DNA from: Xestospongia bergquistia
Lineage: Eukaryota; Porifera; Demospongiae; Haplosclerida; Petrosiidae
Length of the DNA stretch: 64,000 bases
Direction of reading: 5' to 3'
NCBI GenBank assembly: GCA_963965975.1
Contig: OZ014418.1
Coordinates: 4,662,775 to 4,726,774, forward strand
Shown here: positions 49,173-61,290 of the stretch, one piece after another
How positions within the stretch are numbered: position 1 is the first letter of the stretch
Layout: every line of letters starts with the position of its first letter
Notes under the pieces: model-generated
The model's input: the letters and a program-made list of their open reading frames with translations, nothing else
What the model was told of the DNA's origin: nothing
Database searches by the model: none
Made by a program: the position numbers and the translations under genes

Positions 49173-52100
49173 CAGTCTAAAGGACTCTATGGGACTAAAG
49201 AAATAAACTGCTATTAACAGTTTAGTAAGTTGGTTTGCATTAACCCTCTAAAGTCTTTAATTTAAAGACTTTAGAAGGTTTAGACTATTGAGTGAAGTTT
49301 GTAAAGTAAACTGATAGGTCTAAAGGACTCTATGGGACTAACTAAATTAACTGTTATTAACAGTTTAGTATGTTGGTTTGCATTAACACTCTAAAGTCTT
49401 TAATTTAAAGACTTTAGAAGGTTTAAACTATTGAGTAATGTTTATAAAGTAAACTGCTCAGTCTAAAGGACTCTATGGGACTAAAGAAATAAACTGCTAT
49501 TAACAGTTTAGTAAGTTGGTTTGCATTAACCCTCTAAAGTCTTTAATTTAAAGACTTTAGAATGTTTAGACTATTGAGTGAAGTTTTTTAAAGTAAACTG
49601 ATAGCTCTAAAGGACTCTATGGGACTAACTAAATTAACTGCTATTGACAGTTTAGTAAGTTCGTTTGCATTAACACTCTAAAGTCTTTAATTTAAAGACT
49701 TTAGAAGGTTTAAACTATTGAGTAATGTTTATAAAGTAAACTGCTCAGTCTAAAGGACTCTTTTGGGACAAAAGAAATAAACTGCTATTAACAGTTTAGT
49801 AAGTTGGTTTGCATTAAGACTCTAAAGTCTTTAATTTAAAGACTTTAGAAGGTTTAGACTATTAGGTAAAGTTTATAAGGTAGACTGCTAAGTTTAAAGG
49901 ACTCTATGGGACTAAAGAAATGAACTGCTATTAACAGTTCAGTTAGTTGGTTTGCATTAACACTCAAAAGTCTTTAAATTAAAGACTTTAGAAGGTTTAG
50001 ACTATTGAGTGATGTTTATAAAGTAAACTGGTCAGTCTAAAGGACTCTATGAAACTAACTAAGTAAAATGTTATTAACACTTTAGTAAGTTGGTTTTCAT
50101 TAACACTCTAAAGTCATTAATTTAAAGACTTTAGAAGGTTTAGACCATTGAGTAAAGTTTATAATGTAAACTGCTCAGTGTAAAGGACTCTATGGGACTA
50201 AAGAAATAAACTGCTATTAACAGTTTAGTAAGTTTGTTTGCATTAACGCTCTAAAGTCTTTAATTTAAAGACTTTAAAAGGTTTAGAATATTGAGTGAAG
50301 TTTATAAAGTAAACAGCTCAGTCTAAAGGGCTCTATGAAACTAACTAAATAAACTATTATAAACAGTTTAGTAAGTTAGTTTGTGATAAGACTCTAAAGT
50401 CTTTAATTTAAAGACTTTAGAACGTTTAAACTATTGAGTAAAGTTTATAAAGTAAACTGCACAGTCTAAAGGACTCTATGGGACTAAGGAAATAAACTGC
50501 TATTAACAGTTTAGTAAGTTGTTCTGCAGTAACACTCTATAGTCTTTAATTTTAGGACTTTAGAAGGCTTAGACTATTGAGTGAAGTTTTTTAAAGTAAA
50601 CTGATAGGTCTAAAGGACTCTATGGGACTAGATAAATTAACTGCTATTAAGAGTTTAGTAAGTTGGTTTGCATTAACACTCTAAAGTCTTTAATTTAAAG
50701 ACTTTAGAAGGTTTAAACTATTGAGTAAATTTTATAAAGTAAACTGCTCAGTCTAAAGGAGTCTATGGGACTAAAGAAATAAACTGCTATTAACAGTTTA
50801 GTAAGTTGGTTTGCATTAACACTCTAAAGTCTTTAATTTAAAGACTTTAGAAGCATTAGACTATTGAGTGAAGTTTGTAAAGTAAACTGATAGGTCTAAA
50901 GGACTCTATTGGACTAACTAAATTAACTGCTATTAACAGTTTAGTAAGTTCGGTTGCATTAACACTCTAAAGTGTTTAATTTAAAGACTTTAGAAGGTTT
51001 AGACTATTTGGTAAAGTTTATAAGGTAGACTGCTAAGTTTAATGGACTGTATGGGACTAAAGAAATGAACTGCTATTAACATTTCAGTAAGTTTGTTTGC
51101 ATTAACGCTCTAAAGTCTTTAATTTAAAGACTTTAGAAGCTTTAGAGTATTGAGTGAAGTTTAGAAAGTAAACAGCTCAGTCTAAAGGGCTCTATGAAAC
51201 TAACTAAATAAACTATTATTAACAGTTCAGTAAGTTGTTTTGCATTAACACTCTAAAGTCTGTAAATTATAGACTTTAGAAGGTTTAGACTATTGAGCGA
51301 AGTTTATAAAGTAAACTGCTCAGTCTAAAGGACTCTATGAAACTAACTAAATAAAATGTTTTTAACACTTTAGTAAGTTCGTTTGCATTAACACTCTAAA
51401 GTCATTAATTTAAAGACTTTAGAAGGTTTAGAGTATTGAGTGAAGTTTGTAAAGTAAACAGCTCAGTCTAAAGGGCTCTATGAAACTAAGTAAATGAACT
51501 ATTATTAACAGTTTAGTAAGTTAGTTTGTGATAACACTCTAAAGTCTTTAATTTAAAGACTTTAGAAGGTTTAAACTATTGAGTAAAGTTTATAAAGTAA
51601 ACTGCACAGTCTAAAGGACTCTATGGGACTAAAGAAATAAACTGCTATTAACAGTTTAGTAAGTTCGTCTGCATTAACACTGTAAAGTCTTTAATTTAAA
51701 GACTTTAGAAGGTTTAGACTTTTGAGTGAAGTTTTTTAAAGTAAACTGATAGGTCTAAAGGACTCTATGGGACTAACTAAATTAACTGCTATTAACAGTT
51801 TAGTAAGTTGGTTTGCATTAACACTCTAAAGTCCTTAATTTAAAGACTTTAGAAGGTTTAAACTTTTGAGTAAAGTTTACAAAGTAAACTGCTCAGTCTA
51901 AAGGACTCTATGGGACTAAAGAAATAAACTGCTATTAACAGTTTAGTAAGTTGGTTTGCATTAATCCTCTAAAGTCTTTAATTTAAAGACTTTAGAAGGT
52001 TTAGACTATTGAGTGAACTTTGTAAAGTAAACTGATAGGTCTAAAGGACTCTATGGGACTAACTAAATTAACTGTTATTAACAGTTTAGTAAGTTGGTTT

Positions 52101-55041
52101 GCATTAACACTCTAATGTCTTTAATTTAGAGACTTTAGAAGGTTTAAACTATTGAGTAAAGTTTATAAAGTAAACTGCTCAGTCTAAAGGACTCTCTGGG
52201 ACTAAAAAAATAAACTGCTATTAACAGTTTAGTAAGTTGGTTTGCTTTAACCCTCTAAAGTCTTTAATTTCAAGACTTTAGAAGGTTTAGACTATTGAGT
52301 GAAGTTTTTTAAAGTAAACTGATAGGTCTGAAGGACTCTATGGGACTAACTAAATTAACTGCTATTAAGAGTTTAGTAAGTTGGTTTGCATTAACACTCT
52401 AAAGTCTTTAATTTAAAGACTTTAGAAGGTTTAAACTATTGAGTAAATTTTATAAAGTAAACTGCTCAGTCTAAAGGACTCTATGGGACTAAAGAAATAA
52501 ACTGCTATTAACAGTTTAGTAAGTTGGTTTGCATTAATACCCTAAAGTCTTTAATTTAAAGACTTTAGAAGGTTTAGACTATTGAGTGAAGTTTGTAAAG
52601 TAAACTGATAGGTCTAAAAGACTCTGTTGGACTAACTAAATTAACTGCTATTAACAGTTTACTAAGTTCGGTTGCATTAACACTCTAAAGTGTTTAATTT
52701 AAAGACTTTAGAAGGTTTAGACTATTGGGTAAAGTTTATAAGGTAGACTGCTAAGTTTAATGGACTCTATGGGACTAAAGAAATTGAACTGCTATTAACA
52801 GTTCAGTAAGTTTGTTTGCATTAACGCTCTAAAGTCTTTAATTTAAAGACTTTAGAAGCTTTAGAGTATTGAGTGAAGTTTATAAATAAACAGCTCAATC
52901 TAAAGGGCTCCATGAAACTAACTAAATAAACTATTATTAACAGTTCAGTAAGTTGGTTTGTATTGCACTCTAAAGTCTGTAAATTAAAGACTTTAGAAGG
53001 TTTAGACTATTGAGCGAAGTTTATAAAGTAAACTGCTCAGTCTAAAGGACTCTATGAAACTAACTAAATAAAATGTTATTAACACTTTAGTAAGTTCGTT
53101 TGCATTAACACTCTAAAGTCATTAATTTAAAGACTTTAGAAGGTTTAGAGTATTGAGTGAAGTTTGTAAAGTAAACAGCTCAGTCTAAAGGGCTCTATGA
53201 AACTAAGTAAATGAACTATTATTAACAGTTTAGTAAGTTAGTTTGTGATAACACTCTAAAGTCTTTAATTTAAAGACTTTAGAAGGTTTAAACTATTGAG
53301 TAAAGTTTATAAAGTAAACTGCACAGTCTAAAGGACTCTATGGGACTAAAGAAATAAACTGCTATTAACAGTTTAGTAAGTTCGTCTGCATTAACACTGT
53401 AAAGTCTTTAATTTAAAGACTTTAGAAGGTTTAGACTTTTGAGTGAAGTTTTTTAAAGTAAACTGATAGGTCTAAAGGACTCTATGGGACTAACTAAATT
53501 AACTGCTATTAACAGTTTAGTAAGTTGCTTTGCATTAACACTCTAAAGTCTTTAATTTAAAGACTTTAGAAGGTTTAAACTATTGAGTAAATTTTATAAA
53601 GTAAACTGCTCAGTCTAAAGGACTCTATGGGACTAAAGAAATAAACTGCTATTAACAGTTTAGTAAGTTGGTTTGCATTAACACTCTAAAGTCTTTAATT
53701 TAAAGACTTTAGAAGGTTTAGACTATTGAGTGAACTTTGTAAAGTAAACTAATAGGTCTAAAGGACTCTATGAGACTAACTAAATAAACTGTTATTAACA
53801 GTTTAGTAAGTTGGTTTGCATTAACACTCTAAAGTCTTTAATTTAAAGACTTTAGAAGGTTTAAACTATTGAGTAATGTTTATAAAGTAAACTGCTTAGT
53901 CTAAAGGACTCAATGGGACTAAAAAAATAAACTGCTATTAACATTTTAGTAAGTTGGTTTGCATTAACACTCTAAAGTCTTTAATTTAAAGACTTTAGAA
54001 GGTTTACACTATTGAGTGAAGTTTTTTAAAGTAAACTGATAGGTCTAAAGGACTCTATGGGACTAACTAAATTAACTGCTATTAACAGTTTAGTAAGTTC
54101 GTTTGCATTAACACTCTAAAGTCTTTAATTTAAAGACTTTAGAAGGTTTAAACTATTGAGTAAAGTTTATAAAGTAAACTGCTCAGTCTAAAGGACTCCA
54201 TGGGACTAAAGAAATAAACTGCTATTAACAGTTTAGTAAGTTGGTTTGCATTAAAACTCTAAAATCTTTAATTTAAAGACTTTAGAAGGTTTAGACTATA
54301 GCGTAAACTTTATAAGGTAGACTGCTAAGTTTAAAGGACTCTATGGGACTAAAGAAATGAACTGCTTTGAACAGTTCAGTAAGTTTGTTTGCATTAATGC
54401 TCTAAAGTCTTTAATTTAAAGACTTTAGAAGGTTTAGAGTATTGAGTGAAGTTTATAAAGTAAACAGCTCAGTCTAAAGGGCTCTATGAAACTAACTAAA
54501 TAAACTATTATTAACAGTTCAGAAAGTTGGTTTGCATTAACACTCTAAAGTCTTTAAATTAAAGACTTTAGAAGGTTTAGACTATTGAGCGAAGTTTATA
54601 AAGTAAACTGGTCAGTCTAAAGGACTCTATGAAACTAACTAAATAAAATGTTATTAACACTTTAGTAAGTTCGTTTGCATTAACACTCTAAAGTCATTAA
54701 TTTAAAGACTTTAGAAGGTTTAGTGTATTGAGTAAAGTTTATAAAGTAAACTGCTCAGTGTAAAGGACTCTATGGGACTAAAGAAATAAACTGCTATTAA
54801 CAGTTTAGTAAGTTGGTTTGCATTAACGCTCTAAAGTCTTTAATTTAAAGACTTTAGAAGGTTTAGAGTATTGAGTGAAGTTTATAAAGTAAACAGCTCA
54901 TTCTAAAGGGCTCTATGAAACTAACTAAATAAACTATTATTAACAGTTTAGTAAGTTAGTTTGTGAAAACACTCTAAAGTCTTTAATTTAAAGACTTTAG
55001 AAGGTTTAGACTAGTGAGTAAAGTTTATAATGTAAACTGCT
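49173..55041 (+). repeat. 5870-bp tandem duplication, copy 2 (5869 bp)
   Basis: Near-identical direct repeat of 43303-49172. A 1-bp loss in TTTATAAATAAACAGC near 52885, against TTTATAAAGTAAACAGC near 47015, shifts the offset to 5869. The copy is followed at 55049 by differences (CTATAGGACTCTGTGG, AACAAGC) that mark the return to a different lineage. Confidence 0.93.
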
Positions 55042-55113
55042 CAGTCTATAGGACTCTGTGGGACTAAAGAAACAAGCTGCTATTAACAGTTTAGTAAGTT
55101 TGTTTGCGTTAAC

Positions 55114-58100
55114 GCTCTAAAGTCTTTAATTTAAAGACTTTAGAAGGTTTCGAGTATTGAGTGAAGTTTATAAAGTAAACAGCTCAGTCTAAAGGGCTCT
55201 ATGAAACAAACTAAATAAACTATTATTAACAGTTCAGTAAGATGGTTTGCATTAACACTCTAAAGTCTTTATATTAAAGACTTTAGAAGGTTTAGACTAT
55301 TGAGCGAAGTTTATAGAGTAAACTGGTCAGTCTAAAGGACTCTATCAAACTAACTAAATAAAATGTTATTAACACTTTAGTAAGTTGGTTTGCATTAACA
55401 CTCTAAAGTCATTAATTTAAAGACTTTAGAAGGTTTAGACCATTGAGTAGAGTTTATAATGTAAACTGCTCAGTGTAAAGGACTCTATGGGACTAAAGAA
55501 ATAAACTGCTATTAACAGTTTAGTAAGTTTGTTTGCATTAACGCTCTAAAGTCTTTAATTTAAAGACTTTAGAAGGTTTAGAATATTGAGTGAAGTTTAT
55601 AAAGTAAACAGCTCAGTCTAAAGGGCTCTATGAAACTAACTAAATAAACTATTATTAACAGTTTAGTAAGTTAGTTTGTGATAAGTCTCTAAAGTCTTTA
55701 ATTTAAAGACTTTAGAACGTTTAAACTATTGAGTAAAGTTTATAAAGTAAACTGCACAGTCTAAAGGACTCTATGGGACTAAGGAAATAAACTGCTATTA
55801 ACAGTTTAGTAAGTTCGTCTGCATTAACACTCTATAGTCTTTAATTTAAAGACTTTAGAAGGTTTAGACTATTGAGTGAAGCTTTTTAAAGTAAACTGAC
55901 AGGTCTAAAGGACTCTATGGGACTAACTAAATTAACTGCTATTAACAGTTTAGTAAGTTGGTTTGCATTAACACTCCAAAGTCTTTAATTTAAAGACTTT
56001 AGAAGGTTTAGACTATTGAGTAAAGTTTATAAGTAAACTGCTCAGTCTAAGGGACTCTATGGGGCTAAAGAAATAAACTGCTATTAACAGTTTAGTAAGT
56101 TGGTTTGCATTAACCCTCTAAAGTCTTTAATTTAAAGACTTTAGAAGGTTTAGACTATTGAGTGAAGTTTGTAAAGTAAACTTAAAGGTCGAAAGGACTC
56201 TATGGGACTAACTAAATTAACTGTTATTAACAGTTTAGTAAGTTGGTTTGTGATAACACTCTAAAGTCTTTAATTTAAAGACTTTAGAAGGTTTAAACTA
56301 TTGAGTAAAGTTTATAAAGTAAACTGCTCAGTCTAAAGGACTCTATTGGACTAAAAAAATAAACTGCTATTAACATTTTAGTAAGTTGGTTTGCATTAAC
56401 ACTCTAAAGTCTTTAATTTAAAGACTTTAGAAGGGTTAGACTATTGAGTGAAGTTTTTAAAAGTACACTGATAGGTCTAAAGGACTCTATGGGACTAACT
56501 AAATTAACTGCTATTAACAGTTTAGTAAGTTCGTTTGCATTAACACTCTAAAGTCTTTAATTTAAAGACTTTAGAAGGCTTAAACTATTGAGTAAAGTTT
56601 ATAAAGTAAACTGGTCAGTCTAAAGGACTCTATGGGACTAAAGAAATAAACTGCTATTAACAGTTTAGTAAGTTGGTTTTCATTAACCCTCTAAAGTCTT
56701 TAATTTAAAGACTTTAGAAGGTTTAGACTATTGGGTAAAGTTTATAAGGTAGACTGCTAAGTTTAAAGGACTCTATGGGACTAAAGAAATGAACTGCTAT
56801 TAATAGTTCAGTAAGTTTGTTTGCATTAACGCTCTAAAGTCTTTAATTTAAAGACTTTAGAAGGTTTAGAGTATTGAGTGAAGTTTGTAAAGTAAAGAGC
56901 TCAGTCTAAAGGGGTCTATGAAACTAACTAAATAAACTATTATTAACAGTTCAGTAAGTTGGTTTGCAATAACACTCTAAAGTCTTTAAATTAAAGACTT
57001 TAGAAGGTTTAGACTATTGAGCGAAGTTTATAATGTAAACTGCTCTGTCTAAAGGACTCTATGAAACTAACTAAATAAACTGTTATTAACAGTTTAGTAA
57101 GTTCGTTTGCATTAACAGTCTAAAGTCATTAATTTAAGGACTTTAGAAGGTTTAGAGTATTGAGTGAAGTTTATAAAGTAAACAGCTCAGTCTAAAGGGC
57201 TCTATGAAACTAACTAAATAAACTATTATTAACATTTCAATAAGTTGGTTTGCATTAACACTCTAAAGTCTTTAAATTAAAGACTTTAGAAGGTTTAGAC
57301 TATTGAGCGAAGTTTATAAAGTAGACTGGTCAGTCTAAAGGACTCTATGAAACTAACTAAATAAACTGTTATTAACAGTTTAGTAAGTTCGTTTGCATTA
57401 ACACTCTAAAGTCATTAATTTAAAGACTTTAGAAGGTTTAGACTATTGAGTAAAGTTTATAAAGTAAACTGCTCAGTGTAAAGGACTCTGTGGGACTAAA
57501 GAAATAAACTGCTATTAACAGTTATAGTAAGTTTGTTTGCGTTAACGCTCTAAAGTCTTTAATTTAAAGACTTTAGAAGATTTAGAGTATTGAGTGAAGT
57601 TTATAAATTAAACAGCTCAGTCTAAAGGGCTCTATGAAACTAACTAAATAAACTATTATTAACAGTTTAGTAAGTTAGTTTGTCATAACACTCTAAAGTC
57701 TTTAATTTAAAGACTTTAGAAGATTTAGACTATTGAGTAAAGTTTATAATGTAAACTGCTCAGTCTAAAGGACTCTATGGGACTAAAGAAATAAACTGCT
57801 ATTAACAGTTTAGTAAGTTGGTTTGCATTAACCCTCTAAAGTCTTTAATTTAAAGACTTTAGAAGGTTTAGACTATTGAGTGAAGTTTGTAAAGTAAACT
57901 GATAGGTCTAAAGGACTCTATGGGACTAACTAAATTAACTGTTATTAACAGTTTAGAAAGTTGGTTTGCATTAACACTCTAAAGTCTTTAACTTAAAGAC
58001 TTTAGAAGGTTTAAACTATTGAGTAATGTTTATAAAGTAAACTGCTAATTTTAAAGGACTCTATGGGACTAAAGAAATAAACTGCTATTAACAGTTTAGT

Positions 58101-61100
58101 AAGTTGGTTTGCATTAACCCTCTAAAGTCTTTAATTTAAAGACTTTAGAAGGTTTAGACTATTGAGTGAATTTTTTAAAAGTAAAGTGATAGGTCTGAAG
58201 GACTCTATCGGACTAACTAAATTAACTGCTATTAACAGTTTAGTAAGTTCGTTTGCATTAACACTCTAAAGTCTTTAATTTAAAGACTTTAGAAGGTTTA
58301 AACTATTGAGTAAATTTTTTAAAGTAAACTGTTCAGTCTAAAGGACTCTATGGGACAAAGGAAATAAACTGCTATTAACAGTTTAGTAAGTTGGTTTGCA
58401 TTAACACTCTAAAGTATTTAATTTAAAGACTTTAGAATGTTTAGACTATTGGGTAAAGTTTATAAGGTAGACTGCTAAGTTTAAAGGACTCTATGGGACT
58501 AAGAAAATGAACTGCTATTAACAGTTCAGTTAGTTGCTTTGCATTAACACTCTAAAGTCTTTAAATTAAAGACTTTAGAAGGTTTAGACTATTGAGTGAA
58601 GTTTATAAAGTAAACTGGTCAGTCTAAAGTACTCTATGAAACTAACTAAATAAAATGTTATTAACAGTTTAGTAAGTTCGTTTGCATTAACACTCTAAAG
58701 TTGTAAATTAAAGACTTTAGAAGGTTTAAACTATTGAGTAAAGTTTATACAGTAAACTGTTCAGTCTAAAGGACTCTATGGGACTAAAAGAAATGAACTG
58801 CTATTAATAGTTCAGTAAGTTTGTTTGCATTAACGCTCTAAAGTCTTTAATTGAAAGACTTTAGAAGGTTTAGAGTATTGAGTGAAGTTTGTAAAGTAAA
58901 CAGCTCAGTCTAAAGGGCTCTATGAAACTAACTAAATAAACTATTATTAACAGTTCAGTAAGTTGGTTTGCATTAACACTCTAAAGTCTTTAAATTAAAG
59001 ACTTTAGAAGGTTGAGACTATTGAGCAAGGTTTATAAAGTAAACTGGTCAGTCTAAAGGACTCTATGAAACTAACTAAATATACTGTTATTAACAGTTTA
59101 GTAAGTTCGTTTGCATTAACACTCTAAAGTCATTAATTTAAAGACTTTAGAAGGTTTAGAGTATTGAGTGAAGTTTATAAAGTAAACAGCTCAGTCTAAA
59201 GGGCTCTATGAAACTAACTAAATAAACTATTATTAACAGTTCAGTAAGTTGGTTTGCATTAACACTCTAAAGTCTTTAAATTAATGACTTTAGAAGGTTT
59301 AGACTATTGAGCGAAGTTTATAAAGTAGACTGGTCAGTCTAAAGGACTCTATGAAACTAACTAAATAAACTGTTATTAACAGTTTAGGAAGATCGTTTGC
59401 ATTAACACTCTAAAGTCATTAATTTAAAGACATTAGAAGGTTTAGACTATTGAGTAAAGTTTATAAAGTAAACTGCTCAGTGCAAAGGACTCTATGGGAC
59501 TAAAGAAATAAACTGCTATTTACAGTTATAGTAAGTTTGCTTGCGTTAAAGCTCTAAAGTCTTTAATTTAAAGACTTTAGAAGGTTTAGAGTATTGAGTG
59601 AAGTTTATAAAGTAAACAGCTCAGTCTAAAGGGCTCTATGAAACTAACTAAATAAACTATTATTAACAGTTTAGTAAGTTAGTTTGTGATAACACTCTAA
59701 AGTCTTTAATTTAAAGACTTTAGAAGGTTTAGACTATTGAGTAAAGTTTATAATGTAAACTGCTCAGTCTAAAGGACTCTATGGGACTAAAGAAATAAAC
59801 TGCTATTAACAGTTTAGTAAGTTGGTTTGCATTAACACTGTAAAGTCTTTAATTAAAAGACTTTAGAAGGTTTAGACTATTGAGTGAAGTTTGTAAAGTG
59901 AACTGATAGGTCTAAAGAACTCTATGGGACTAACTAAATTAACTGTTATTAACAATTTAGTAAGTTGGTTTGCCTTAACACTCTAAAGTCTTTAATTTAA
60001 AGACTTTAGAAGGTTTAAACTATTGAGTAATGTTTATAAAGTAAACTGCTCATTCTAAAGGACTCTATGGGACTAAAGAAATAAACTGCTATTAACAGTT
60101 TAGTAAGTTGGTTTGCATTAACCCTCTAAAGTCTTTAATTTAAAGACTTTAGAAGGTTTAGACTATTGAGTGAATTTTTTTAAAGTAAATTGATAGGTCT
60201 GAAGGACTCTATGGGACTAACTAAATTAACTGCTATTAACAGTTTAGTAAGTGCATTTGCATTAACACTCTAAAGTCTTTAATTTAAAGACTTTAGAAAG
60301 TTTAGACTATTGGGTAAAGTTTATAAGGTAGACTGCTAAGTTTAAAGGACTCTATGGGACTAAGAAAATGAACTGCTATTAACAGTTCAGTTAGTTGCTT
60401 TGCATTAACACTCTAAAGTCTTTAAATTAAAGACTTTAGAAGTTTTATACTATTGAGCGAAGTTTGTAAAGTAAACTGGTCAGTCTAAAGGACTCTATGA
60501 AACTAACTAAATAAAATGTTATTAACAGTTTAGTAAGTTCGTTTGCATTAACACTCTAAAGTCATTAATTTAAAGACTTTAGAAAGATTAGACTATTGAG
60601 TAAAGTTTATAAAGTAAACTGCTCAGTGTAAAGGACTCTATGGGACTAAAGAAATAAACTGCTATTAACAGTTCAGTAAGTTTGTTTGCATTAACGCTCT
60701 AAAGTCTTTAATTTAAAGACTTTAGAAGGTTTAGAGTATTGAGTGAAGTTTATAGAGTAAACAGCTCAGTCTAAAGGGCTCTATGAAACTAACTAAATCA
60801 ACTATTATTAACAGTTTAGTAAGTTAGTTTGTGATAACACTCTAAAGTCTTTAATTTAAAGAGTTTAGAAGGTTTAGACTATTGAGTAAAGTTTATAATG
60901 TAAACTGATCAGTCTAAAGGACTCTATGGGACTAAAGAAATAAACTGCTATTAACAGTTTAGTAAGTTGGTTTGCATTAACCCTCTAAAGTCTTTAATTT
61001 AAAGACTTTAGAAGGTTTAGACTATTGAGTGAAGTTTGTAAAGTAAACTGATAGGTCTAAAGGACTCTATGGGACTAACTAAATTAACTGTTATTAACAG

Positions 61101-61290
61101 TTTAGTATGTTGGTTTGCATTAACACTCTAAAGTCTTTAATTTAAAGACTTTAGAAGGTTTAAACTATTGAGTAATGTTTATAAAGTAAACTGCTCAGTC
61201 TAAAGGACTCTATGGGACTAAAGAAATAAACTGCTATTAACAGTTTAGTAAGTTGGTTTGCATTAACCCTCTAAAGTCTTTAATTTAAAG
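55114..61290 (+). repeat. Long block, right copy (lacks the 2147-bp duplication)
   Basis: Partner of 35360-43680. It contains each diagnostic variant of the left copy but has the 15-monomer segment once instead of twice. At about 61290 it changes from the type A monomer expected to a type D monomer (GACCATTGGGTAAAG), where another repeat of 56676 onward begins. Confidence 0.85.
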
